64,000 nt of DNA, taken from the NCBI GenBank assembly GCA_964348015.1, contig CAYGBC010000015.1, forward strand, positions 1-64,000. The letters are read 5' to 3'. Below are positions 17,164 to 24,958 of the stretch, one piece after another (positions within the stretch are counted from its first letter, which is position 1; each line of letters opens with the position of its first letter). Position numbers and translations under genes: made by a program. The notes below the pieces were generated by a model, which saw only the letters and a program-made list of their open reading frames with translations, did not search any database and was not told the DNA's origin. Source of the stretch: SOIA01 sp964348015. Lineage in GTDB: Bacteria > Acidobacteriota > Aminicenantia > Aminicenantales > Aminicenantaceae.

Positions 17164-18441
17164 TTAGATCACTTTTCCATCCGGAATGACCGCATTTTTA
17201 GGGATGACAATGATCCCATCACGAATCACGGAATTTTCTAAATCTTCATCTCTTATATTACGGGAGTTGATGAGCCTAACTCCATTCCCAATCCGTACAT
17301 TTTTATCGATGATGGCATTGCGAATTTCGCAGTTTTTGCCAATTCCGACATCGGGAATTCCTTCTTTTTTATTTTGAGAGAATTCTTGTTCCGATTCGAA
17401 AAAATCCGCGCCCATGAGGACTGCGCGCTCTATCATGGAGTTCTCCCCGATACGGGATCGAATCCCGATGATGGACTGGTTTATTCTGGCGCGGTCGATG
17501 ATGCTCCCTTCGCACAGAATGGAATTCTGGACTTCAGAAAATATAATTTTGGAACCGGGAAGGAAGCGGGCGTGGCTGAAGATCAACCTGTCTTCATCAT
17601 AAAAATTGAATTGAGGCAGCGGCTGGGTTAGGTCAAGATGGGCTTCAAAGAAGCTGCGAATCGTCCCGATGTCTTTCCAGTAGCCATCGAAAAAGTAGGC
17701 ATAGACATCATGCTGACTCAAAGCAGAGGGAATAACCTCTCGACCGAAATCCTCTAAGGTGGTACTGGACAACAGCTCGTTCAGGATCTCCCACTTGAAT
17801 AGATAAATTCCCATGGAAGCCAGATGAGTCCTTCCGGCGGCCTCAAGATGAAACTGGCTGAAGATCTTCTCATCCACTTGTGTGATATCCAGCAAGGATG
17901 GCTCTCTTGGCTTTTCGTGGAATTCGGAGATTCTCCCGTTTTTCTCAACTTTCATCACGCCGAATTCCGACGCTCTATCGTAAGGAACAGGATAAACGGA
18001 TATGCTGACATCTGCGTTTTTTTCCAGGTGAAAGTCAATGAATTTGCGGTAGTCCATACGATAGAGATGGTCGCCCGAGAGAATAAGGACCAGGTCCCCT
18101 TCAGTGCGCAGGAACCGCAGGTTTTGCCGGACCGCATCAGCTGTTCCCTGATACCAATCCGGACTTTCCAGGGTTTGGGTAGCGGAAAGAACCGTGATGA
18201 AGTCTTTGCTGAAGTTATCAAAGTGGTAGGTAAGGAAAATATGACGGTGAAGCGATTCGCTGCTGAACTGGGTGAGTACGAAGATCTTGCGCAGCCCTGA
18301 ATGGACGCAGTTGCTGATCGGAAAATCGATGAGACGGAACCTTCCCGCGATCGGGACTGCGGGTTTGCTCCTTTTTTTGGTGAGAGGATAAAGCCGACTT
18401 CCCTGGCCGCCGGCCAGAATAATCGTTATAACCTTGGCCAC
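17164..18441 (-). CDS. glgC: Glucose-1-phosphate adenylyltransferase
   Basis: A 425-residue nucleotidyltransferase. The N-terminus shows the pyrophosphorylase loop ILAGGQGSRLYPLTKKRSKP and the GlgC signatures GRFRLIDFPISNC and LSGDHLYRMDYR; the C-terminal about 130 residues form the left-handed beta-helix (repeated I-G-x motifs such as IGIRSRIGENSMIERAVLMG). It makes ADP-glucose from ATP and glucose-1-phosphate and normally sets the rate of glycogen synthesis. The start is GTG with AAGG about ten bases upstream. Sharing an operon with gpgS suggests common supply of activated glucose for glycogen and glucosylglycerate. Confidence 0.95.
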   Translation of the reverse strand: MAKVITIILAGGQGSRLYPLTKKRSKPAVPIAGRFRLIDFPISNCVHSGLRKIFVLTQFSSESLHRHIFLTYHFDNFSKDFITVLSATQTLESPDWYQGTADAVRQNLRFLRTEGDLVLILSGDHLYRMDYRKFIDFHLEKNADVSISVYPVPYDRASEFGVMKVEKNGRISEFHEKPREPSLLDITQVDEKIFSQFHLEAAGRTHLASMGIYLFKWEILNELLSSTTLEDFGREVIPSALSQHDVYAYFFDGYWKDIGTIRSFFEAHLDLTQPLPQFNFYDEDRLIFSHARFLPGSKIIFSEVQNSILCEGSIIDRARINQSIIGIRSRIGENSMIERAVLMGADFFESEQEFSQNKKEGIPDVGIGKNCEIRNAIIDKNVRIGNGVRLINSRNIRDEDLENSVIRDGIIVIPKNAVIPDGKVI

Positions 18442-18516
18442 AGAAGCATTACCTTTTCTTTATATAGAGAGAAATTTAACGAAAATGAATCAAAAAGTAA
18501 AGGGATTTTACTCTGT

Positions 18517-19725
18517 CTATACGTTCTCCTGCTCCACCGTTTCTTTCAGTTTGTCGAGAAAGTCGGGGATAGCGGATGTCACGCGGTTCCAGTTGGGAAT
18601 AAGAGGCAGGTAAAGAGGATTCTCCTGAAACTCTTTTCCTGCGATCTGGATGGCCTTGGTGAATGCCTCCACCATCGTTGTCTCCTGGTGGCGGTCAAAA
18701 TGGAGCCCATTGATCGCCGCGTCATCGTGGTAGCGTTTGATAGCGTCCTGAGCGGTGCGGAGGTAATTGACCACAAGGGTGTTGAGAAGGCTTTCGCTCA
18801 TAGCCGCTCCCTCGATAGCGAGATTCCTGAGGATGGCCTTGGCGATGTCGATGGACATCTTCATCAACCCTGTCTTAGGATTCTCGGCAGAGAGGGGCTG
18901 ATGCTTGTGTTCATAGGTTTCGCAGAGTTCGACCTGACAGATTCTTTTAAGGGCACAGTTGCGGTAGACTTCTGCCAGCGTCTCGATTTCTATTCCCCAG
19001 TCCGCAGGGATGCGGTTGATCCGGGCCAGGTCTGCGCTCATCGAGAATTCTCCTGCCAGTGGGTAGCGGAAACTGTCTAAGTAGACAAGCAGAGGCAGAG
19101 GCCCGAACAGCTTTTCCAGACTTCGGATGATCGGGGTGACGAACAGGCGGGTCACCCGGCCGTGCATGCGGTTGGTGACGCGGGCGTAATATCCCTTACA
19201 GAAAGCATAATCTATGTTGGGGGATGCCACCGGATAACACAGCCTTCCCAGAAGTTCTCTGGAATAATTAACGATGTCGCAGTCATGGAGCGCAATGACT
19301 TTGCTCTCTTCTCGAGAAAGAATATAACCGTAAGCCGTCCAGCAGGAACGGCCTTTGCCATCCTCACCCACAAAGAGCCCATTCTTTTCTAAAAGTCTGT
19401 AAAGTTTTCCGATGGCTGGACCGGTGTTCCAGATAATCCGGGTCCTTTGCGGAAAAGTGGAGAAGAACTTTTTGGCTCTTTTAAACTGTTCTGCATCTGT
19501 CCTTCCCATGGTCACCACGATCTCATTGAGGTAGGTCACATTTTGGATATCCTCGACGATTTGTTTTATGGCCGGGGCTTCCAGCTCCGCATACGTGGAG
19601 GGAAGAACCAGAGCTACCGGACGGTGGCGGTTGAATTCCGTCAGTTCATTTTCCATCCGGTCCAGATCGACATTTCCGAACCTGTGGAACGTGGTCACGA
19701 CTCCGGTTTGATAAAAATCTGCCAT
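18517..19725 (-). CDS. gpgS: Glucosyl-3-phosphoglycerate synthase (GT81)
   Basis: A 402-residue GT-A transferase matching GpgS: VVTTFHRFGNVD start, VALVLPSTYAELEAPA, NTGPAIGKLYRLLEKNGL, the metal site VIALHDCDIVNYSRELLGRLCYPV, then PLAGEFSMSADLARINRIPADWGIEIETLAEVYR. It transfers glucose from an NDP-glucose to 3-phosphoglycerate, giving glucosyl-3-phosphoglycerate. The dephosphorylating partner is encoded 29 bases upstream. In anaerobes and thermophiles the product glucosylglycerate is a compatible solute built up under salt stress or nitrogen limitation. AAGGAGAG precedes the ATG. Confidence 0.9.
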   Translation of the reverse strand: MADFYQTGVVTTFHRFGNVDLDRMENELTEFNRHRPVALVLPSTYAELEAPAIKQIVEDIQNVTYLNEIVVTMGRTDAEQFKRAKKFFSTFPQRTRIIWNTGPAIGKLYRLLEKNGLFVGEDGKGRSCWTAYGYILSREESKVIALHDCDIVNYSRELLGRLCYPVASPNIDYAFCKGYYARVTNRMHGRVTRLFVTPIIRSLEKLFGPLPLLVYLDSFRYPLAGEFSMSADLARINRIPADWGIEIETLAEVYRNCALKRICQVELCETYEHKHQPLSAENPKTGLMKMSIDIAKAILRNLAIEGAAMSESLLNTLVVNYLRTAQDAIKRYHDDAAINGLHFDRHQETTMVEAFTKAIQIAGKEFQENPLYLPLIPNWNRVTSAIPDFLDKLKETVEQENV

Positions 19726-19754
19726 TTTACTCTCCTTTGATGAAGATTCAAGCG

Positions 19755-20591
19755 CTATACAGTTGTATTCACTAATTCCAATACGGCTTCATTCCAACCG
19801 GCGGGGCCGATCCCGGGAGCGAAACGCAAGCTGGGAAGTTTGACCTCCGGATCATAGCTTCCATCCGGCTTTTGAACCAGGACCGGGTGATCCGCAGCCC
19901 GGAGCATGGACTGGTCATTGAGACTGTCTCCCAGGGCGATGGTCTCGATATGTTCTGAGTTTTTCCTGTAAATATCCGTGAGCAGCCTGAACGCGACTCC
20001 CTTGTCGTTTTCTCCCATGAGATGAAAGAAGCGTCCGCCGCGAGTGACCTGAAAGTTGGAGAGGCCGGCTGCCTTCTGTATTTTTTTGAGTAGGTTTTCT
20101 TCATCCAGAAGAAAAGGCTCATCGTATTCTCTTTTTTTAGCCAGCCTGGCCTCCTCTGTGGATAAACCACAGAGGCGGGCTACCTCCTCATCGGACAAAT
20201 CCCCGAATCCTTTAAGCGCGAGCCCGAGGGAGTCGCGAATCCGGCTCAGGATTTCTCTGAGATGAGAATAGGGTGTGCCGAGTTCGATGACGAGGTAATT
20301 GTTTTTTTCTCTTTCAAAGCAAAATTTGTGAGAGAAATATCCTTTAGGGATGAAAATGGCACCGCCGTTTTCAGAGATGAAAGGATGGTCATTCTGCAGC
20401 TCCTGCCTCCACTTCTCGATTTCAGCCCTGGTCTTGCTGGTGCAGATGATGAGAGGGATGTGTCTCTCTTTTAAGGCCTTCAAGGCAGGAAGAGCCGGCT
20501 TGAAGGAATAGGTGTGGTGGTCCAGGAGAGTCCCGTCCAGGTCTGTGAAAATAAGCACGGAAGAGTGTTTTTGAGTGTGAATTCCAGCCAA
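19755..20591 (-). CDS. gpgP: Glucosyl(mannosyl)-3-phosphoglycerate phosphatase (HAD)
   Basis: A 278-residue HAD-superfamily phosphatase of the MpgP/GpgP type: catalytic IFTDLDGTLLDHHTYS near residue 15, motif II in LIICTSKTRAEIEKW, FISENGGAIFIPKGYF, and motif IV GDSLNDQSMLRAADHPV. It removes the phosphate from glucosyl-3-phosphoglycerate made by the downstream gpgS product. The start is TTG with GGGGAG five bases upstream; no in-frame ATG lies nearby. It is the first gene of the gpgP-gpgS-glgC-galT operon. Confidence 0.88.
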   Translation of the reverse strand: MAGIHTQKHSSVLIFTDLDGTLLDHHTYSFKPALPALKALKERHIPLIICTSKTRAEIEKWRQELQNDHPFISENGGAIFIPKGYFSHKFCFEREKNNYLVIELGTPYSHLREILSRIRDSLGLALKGFGDLSDEEVARLCGLSTEEARLAKKREYDEPFLLDEENLLKKIQKAAGLSNFQVTRGGRFFHLMGENDKGVAFRLLTDIYRKNSEHIETIALGDSLNDQSMLRAADHPVLVQKPDGSYDPEVKLPSLRFAPGIGPAGWNEAVLELVNTTV

Positions 20592-21054
20592 AATTTCTCC
20601 CCGAATGATTTAATTTAATGGATTAGCGCTGAATAATAGTATGTTTTCATCATCATATTAATGAAATTGTTTTCTATTGTCAAAGCAACAGGTAAAACAC
20701 GCTGAGATGGAACCGGTGTACATGCTCAATAATTCGGTAACGCTTTTTGAGTGTCATTTCGAACGGAGTGGAACATTCTCATGAAAATTAATGTATTCTC
20801 TCTTATGGGATTGCCACGCTGAGCTCGCAATGACACTTTTATCTTTGACAGATAGAAAAAAGTTTTACCTAATGACTGAGCATAAACAACCGGTCCATTT
20901 AAAATTACTTTGCGAGCGGGTGAAATGTCAGCTAAAATACCTTTGGGGACGAGCGAGGATTGATTTTCAAAAGCAATTTGAATACAAATGCATAAGATGG
21001 TTTTAGGAAGGATAAGATCAATCCCGCGGATTAATACTCGAGGAGGGCGATAAA
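20592..21054. other. Intergenic region with an inverted-repeat element
   Basis: Spacer between gpgP and the tiny ORF before corA. It holds the imperfect inverted repeat at 20751-20836. A 71-codon open frame starting inside this repeat is an artefact of it. Promoters for the minus-strand operon must lie near 20.6-20.7 kb but were not recognised. Confidence 0.5.
20751..20836. repeat. Imperfect inverted-repeat element (86 bases)
   Basis: Left arm 20751-20771 starts GTGTCATTTCGAACGGAG; the right arm 20813-20836, read on the other strand, starts GTGTCATTGCGAGCTCAG. The two arms align over about 22 bases with a few mismatches. Short repeats of this look (TCATTGCGAGC...GGCAATCC) are scattered between genes in several bacterial phyla and behave like miniature mobile elements. 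Confidence 0.6.
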
Positions 21055-21147
21055 ATGAGCAGCCGGCTTGTGGTTTACGGCCCGAATGATGTGCTCAAGG
21101 GGCTCGCAAAATACCCGACCACGTTGGCCACGGATAAGAAAAAATAA
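21055..21147 (+). CDS. Tiny 30-residue ORF with a good ribosome site
   Basis: ATG at 21055 follows GAGGAGGGCGATAAA, a strong Shine-Dalgarno site at normal spacing. The predicted peptide is MSSRLVVYGPNDVLKG followed by a Lys-rich tail, ending at TAA 21145-21147. It has no signal or membrane segment. It may be a real small protein or a relic of a longer gene. The corA gene begins 76 bases downstream on the same strand, so it could act as a leader. Confidence 0.35.
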   Translation: MSSRLVVYGPNDVLKGLAKYPTTLATDKKK

Positions 21148-21223
21148 TAAAATCATGAGAATGATCAGATTATCCAAAATATCTCATATAAATTTCTGTT
21201 TTTTTTCATAAGGGAGGAACAAA

Positions 21224-22369
21224 TTGTCCAATTCAAGTGAAAAACCAATCGGAGGGGCAGAGCTTTCTTCGGGAAGACCTGTTTATGAAAATGCGATGAA
21301 AAAAGTGTTTCATTTTAGGAAAAGGAGGTCCAAAAAGACAGGGCTTCCTCCAGGAACTCCGGTCTATGTCGGCGAGAGAAAGGATGAAAAGGTCAGGATT
21401 TCAGTCCTGGATTATGACGAGAAGCAGTGCCAAGAAAAGGAAGTCAAAGATGTCGAGGAATGTTTTCCGTTTAAAGACACATCCACGGTCACCTGGATCA
21501 ACATCGACGGTATCCATAAGGTCGATATTATCGAGAAGATTGGGAAAAATTTTGGCCTTCATCCTCTCATTCTTGAGGACATAGTAAATACCGAGCAGCG
21601 GCCCAAAATCGAAGATTTCGGTGATTACATGTATATTGTGCTCAAAATGCTCTATCATGATGAGAATACCGGGGAGATCAAAATCGAACAGGTCAGCCTG
21701 ATCCTAGGCGAGAATTTCGTTATCTCCTTCCAGGAAAGGGAGGGAGATATCTTCAACCCCGTGAGAGAGAGGATAAGAAAAGGAAAAGGACGCATCCGGA
21801 AGATGAAGGCAGATTATCTGGCTTATGTCCTGCTGGATGCGATTGTCGACAGTTACTTTTTTATCCTGGAAAAGACAGGAGAACAGATCGAGGACCTCGA
21901 GGAAAAAGTCGTATCCCAACCTAAACCTGAGACTCTGCAGGAAATCCACAAGTTAAAAAGAATGATGATTTTTTTGCGAAGGTCAGTGTGGCCTCTCAGA
22001 GAGGTCATCAGCATTATCGAAAGAGGAGAGTCATCCCTCATCCAGGAATCGACACGTATCTATCTCCGTGATGTTTATGACCATACGATTCAGGTGATCG
22101 ATTCAGTCGAGACTTTCCGCGACATGCTTTCCGGGATGCATGATACTTACCTCTCGAGTATCAGCAACCGGATGAACGAGATCATGAAGGTGTTGACCAT
22201 CATCGCCACGATATTCATCCCGTTGACTTTTATCGCGGGAATTTACGGCATGAATTTTAAATTCATGCCTGAGCTCGATTTGAGCTGGGGATACTTTGCT
22301 GTCTGGATAGTGATGGGCGCCGTGGCGGTGTTGATGGTGATTTTCTTCAGAAGAAAAAAGTGGTTATAG
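21224..22369 (+). CDS. corA: CorA-type magnesium/cobalt transporter
   Basis: A 381-residue CorA-family channel subunit. A large N-terminal cytoplasmic alpha/beta domain (residues about 45-240) and a long stalk helix lead to two C-terminal transmembrane helices, with the selectivity motif YGMNF between them and the usual MPEL loop. It forms homopentamers for Mg2+ (also Co2+, Ni2+) uptake. The start is TTG at 21224, supported by AGGGAGG seven bases upstream; the first about 50 residues before the core are extra and polar. DUF1622 follows 103 bases later. Confidence 0.92.
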   Translation: MSNSSEKPIGGAELSSGRPVYENAMKKVFHFRKRRSKKTGLPPGTPVYVGERKDEKVRISVLDYDEKQCQEKEVKDVEECFPFKDTSTVTWINIDGIHKVDIIEKIGKNFGLHPLILEDIVNTEQRPKIEDFGDYMYIVLKMLYHDENTGEIKIEQVSLILGENFVISFQEREGDIFNPVRERIRKGKGRIRKMKADYLAYVLLDAIVDSYFFILEKTGEQIEDLEEKVVSQPKPETLQEIHKLKRMMIFLRRSVWPLREVISIIERGESSLIQESTRIYLRDVYDHTIQVIDSVETFRDMLSGMHDTYLSSISNRMNEIMKVLTIIATIFIPLTFIAGIYGMNFKFMPELDLSWGYFAVWIVMGAVAVLMVIFFRRKKWL

Positions 22370-22472
22370 AACGCTGTGAAAGTGGAGATGAGTTTGGGCT
22401 GTGTTTAACTTCATGATCTTCAGAAGAGCCCATTGAACAAGGGATCGAAATGGGCAAAGAGGAGGGAATCAA

Positions 22473-22814
22473 ATGGAGATTGTTCAAACATTCGCTGAAT
22501 ATGTTGCCCTTTTTTTAGAGGGCGTTGCTGTTCTGGTGATAATCATCGGAGCTGTCCAATCCTTAGTGATATACATACGGCAGGGTCTCATAAAAAGAAC
22601 AGAATTAATCACTCTAATGCAGAGTCGTTTTAAACTCGGTCTCTCCCTATCTCTCGGACTCGGATTTTTGGTGGGGGCAGATGTGATTAAAACAGCGATC
22701 TCGCCCACATGGACGGAAATTGGGCAGCTTGCCGCCATTGTGGCCATACGTATTGTTCTCAATTTCTTCCTGATGCGGGATATGAGTATTGTCGAAGAGA
22801 AGATGAAGCCCTAA
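22473..22814 (+). CDS. DUF1622 membrane protein
   Basis: A 113-residue protein with three transmembrane helices (about residues 10-30, 53-70, 83-100). The pattern ALFLEGVAVLVIIIGAVQSL, RFKLGLSLSLGLGFLVGADVIKT and IVAIRIVLNFFLMRDM is that of the DUF1622 family, whose function is unknown. GAGGAGGG precedes the ATG. It may be co-transcribed with corA. Confidence 0.8.
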   Translation: MEIVQTFAEYVALFLEGVAVLVIIIGAVQSLVIYIRQGLIKRTELITLMQSRFKLGLSLSLGLGFLVGADVIKTAISPTWTEIGQLAAIVAIRIVLNFFLMRDMSIVEEKMKP

Positions 22815-22876
22815 ATTAATCTTGGCTGTGTGGCTTTTTGACTCTTGAGTTATGGTTCCTAGGCTTTGCGATCAAC

Positions 22877-23413
22877 CTATTCACTCAATTTTTTGCCGCA
22901 GTGCGGGCAGGCCTTCCAGCCCTTTTCGGTGGGCTTTCCGCATTCAGGACAAACCGAATGGATCTTTGCGGCGCAGTAGGGACAAAAAACATAAGTCGAG
23001 GAGACCAGTTTCTCGCATTTTGGGCAGGTTTGTGTGGCCGGTTCTGATTTAGGAGCAAAAGCCGCATCCGACCGGAGGATCAGATAGATGATCAATCCGA
23101 TTATATTGCCGATAAACACCAGCAGAGCCCACAATATTCCGTTCATTCCGCGGCGTTCCGCATCCCTGTACACCCAGACGATCACGAGTATCCATATGAT
23201 CAGCAGTGCAAAAGAAAAGAGGGATGTGATGGAATAACGAAACGCAGAAGGATCGAAATAAAATGCCTTGAAATCCGGGAGACGGATTGATTTGATGGCT
23301 CCAGAAAAATGGCCAAATGGAGCAAATAAAAAAGGAGTAATATTCACCGCCAGCCATATAATAGCAATCACTAATAGGATGAGCCCTATTGTTTTTCCTG
23401 CTGATGTTGCCAT
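22877..23413 (-). CDS. Membrane protein with C-terminal double zinc ribbon
   Basis: A 178-residue protein. Three hydrophobic helices fill residues about 8-28, 60-80 and 92-112, with WVYRDAERRGMNGILWALLVF typical of small phospholipase-D-N-terminal-like membrane proteins. The C-terminus has four CxxC pairs (TCPKCEK, FCPYCAA, VCPECGK, ACPHCGK) forming two zinc ribbons. AAGGAGG precedes the ATG. It is the third gene after the sigma and anti-sigma genes and is probably in their operon; the exact role is unknown. Confidence 0.7.
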   Translation of the reverse strand: MATSAGKTIGLILLVIAIIWLAVNITPFLFAPFGHFSGAIKSIRLPDFKAFYFDPSAFRYSITSLFSFALLIIWILVIVWVYRDAERRGMNGILWALLVFIGNIIGLIIYLILRSDAAFAPKSEPATQTCPKCEKLVSSTYVFCPYCAAKIHSVCPECGKPTEKGWKACPHCGKKLSE

Positions 23414-23469
23414 GTTGACCTCCTTAGCCTTGCCCGAACCATTCTCGCGGCAAGGAATGATTTTCTATT

Positions 23470-23979
23470 TTAAGATGCATTGGCATTCATTGGGAAACCG
23501 CTGATATCCTGTTTTTTAGAACGGTATTTACGGATCAATACCGGCGCGAAGAAAAGCATCACGGCGTTCTGGATGACGAGTGTCAGGACCGCGGCTGATT
23601 TGAACGTCAGGCTTTCGTCCAGCTTGATTTCGCTTATAACAGGGATTGTGATGAACATAGTCAGGAGCGTGAGCGCAATGAGAACGGCCCAGACAAATAT
23701 TGGGATGGGGCTGGCAGAAGCGCGAAGGGTGGATTTTCTCGCTTCGAATTGTTTTTTCAGCTCGGCATAGCATCTCTCCCGCGTTTTTTCCGCCAATTCA
23801 GGCGGAAGAACGGGCTTCGGCATGGCTTTCACGCCCATCCAGATTTTTTTAATGTCGTCCCGGAGTTGAGCACACTGTGCACAGTCGGCCAGGTGCTCTT
23901 CGACTATCTTGACCTCTTCCGGGCTCAACTCCTCATCCGAGGAAGCCATGATCAAGCGCTCGATGTCTTTACACCGCAT
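23470..23979 (-). CDS. Anti-sigma factor with zf-HC2 domain
   Basis: A 169-residue protein. The N-terminal domain has the HxxxCxxC zinc motif as EEHLADCAQCAQL (residues about 28-40), typical of zinc-binding anti-sigma domains, and two C-terminal helices (about 93-112 and 128-148) anchor it in the membrane. It should bind the ECF sigma factor encoded just upstream; the genes overlap by 28 bases. GAGGAAATCAA precedes the ATG. Confidence 0.85.
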   Translation of the reverse strand: MRCKDIERLIMASSDEELSPEEVKIVEEHLADCAQCAQLRDDIKKIWMGVKAMPKPVLPPELAEKTRERCYAELKKQFEARKSTLRASASPIPIFVWAVLIALTLLTMFITIPVISEIKLDESLTFKSAAVLTLVIQNAVMLFFAPVLIRKYRSKKQDISGFPMNANAS

Positions 23980-24608
23980 TTGATTTCCTCATTATTGTTG
24001 GATTTTGTTTTATATTTGGAGAGCTCCTGTCGGAGCTTCTTGACAGCACGGTACATCAAGGATTTGACCGTACCGATGGGAACGTTGAGAATCTCGCTGA
24101 TTTCCGCCTGCCGGAAACCCGCGATCTCTTTGAGCACGAACACGCGCCGCTGCCTCTCCGGGAGATTGTCCAGTGCCAGGCCGATGTCTTTTCCGATTTC
24201 TGCCTGGAACGCGTGATCGGATGAGTTCTTTACAGGCTTTTCTGCTAAAAAGGCGAATTCCGCATCTGCCTCATGCGCTTTCGATTTCTGGAACACAAAC
24301 AGCCTGCGGATCCGCTTTTTCCGCAGCCCGTCTCTATAAAGGTTAACGACAATCGTGAATATCCAGGCTTTTATACTTTGCATGTTTACCTTTTCTGGGA
24401 GATTCTTTATGATGCGGAGCCAGGCCTCCTGATAGAGGTCCTCAGCATCCCCGCGGTCTTTCGTGAGATAGCAGGCAAAACTGAAGACATCATTCTGATA
24501 TTTTTCGTACAATTCATCAAACGTCGGATGGATAACCTGAGCTGCTGCATGGTCGTAGTCCTTGGCACCGAGTTCCATAAATTTGTCTGATCTTTTATGA
24601 AATTTCAT
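23952..24608 (-). CDS. ECF-type RNA polymerase sigma factor
   Basis: A 218-residue sigma-70 family protein. Region 2 lies at about residues 30-95 (FDELYEKYQNDVFSFACYLT, DAEDLYQEAWLRI, IKAWIFTIVVNLYRDGLRKK) and region 4 at about 145-200 (LPERQRRVFVLKEIAGFRQAEISEIL, PIGTVKSLMYRAVKKLR). A GAAC-N16-CGTC promoter of ECF type sits so close upstream that transcription would begin at or just after the annotated ATG; the in-frame ATG at 24578 is an alternative start. It probably controls its own operon. The divergent FG-GAP genes show no matching promoter. Confidence 0.9.
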   Translation of the reverse strand: MKFHKRSDKFMELGAKDYDHAAAQVIHPTFDELYEKYQNDVFSFACYLTKDRGDAEDLYQEAWLRIIKNLPEKVNMQSIKAWIFTIVVNLYRDGLRKKRIRRLFVFQKSKAHEADAEFAFLAEKPVKNSSDHAFQAEIGKDIGLALDNLPERQRRVFVLKEIAGFRQAEISEILNVPIGTVKSLMYRAVKKLRQELSKYKTKSNNNEEIKCGVKTSSA

Positions 24609-24615
24609 TACCTAA

Positions 24616-24639
24616 GACGTATGAGGTCGAAAAAAGTTC
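24616..24639 (-). promoter_or_regulatory. Likely ECF-sigma autoregulatory promoter
   Basis: On the minus strand GAACTTT begins at 24639 and CGTC ends at 24616. The GAAC and CGTC cores are exactly 16 bases apart, the layout of many ECF promoters. The predicted start point falls at about the sigma gene's first codon. Confidence 0.45.
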
Positions 24640-24665
24640 TATCCTGAGATAAAGAGTGCCAGCAG

Positions 24666-24683
24666 GGTCCTGAATACAGGACC
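24666..24683. promoter_or_regulatory. Perfect 7-4-7 palindrome, possible operator
   Basis: GGTCCTGAATACAGGACC: seven-base arms with a four-base centre, lying about 60 bases upstream of the sigma gene start in the divergent spacer. It could bind a dimeric regulator of either direction. The rest of the 350-base spacer shows nothing else recognisable. Confidence 0.35.
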
Positions 24684-24958
24684 AAGCACCATCGAAAACA
24701 TATTCCTGCTTTCCAACGGACAGTATTCAATGAACGTAAAGCTTGAAATTTATTCGTGATATATTATAAAATTCAATCATCTAAAAATAAGCAAAATTTT
24801 TATGTGTGCGAATGAGCGGGGCGCAATTTTTTACTCAGGTCTGGTTGTGTGCAATCCTCTGGCACGCATCAGAGCTCGTACGAAGTCAAGTTATTAAGAT
24901 ATTCTCATAAAAGGACGAGAAGAATCAAGAATAGGTAATTAGAATAAGGGAGGAAGTG

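Noticed and set aside
20791..21006. 71-codon plus-strand frame
   Set aside because: It starts inside the inverted repeat (CHAELAMT-type peptide typical of such repeats) and shows no ribosome site.
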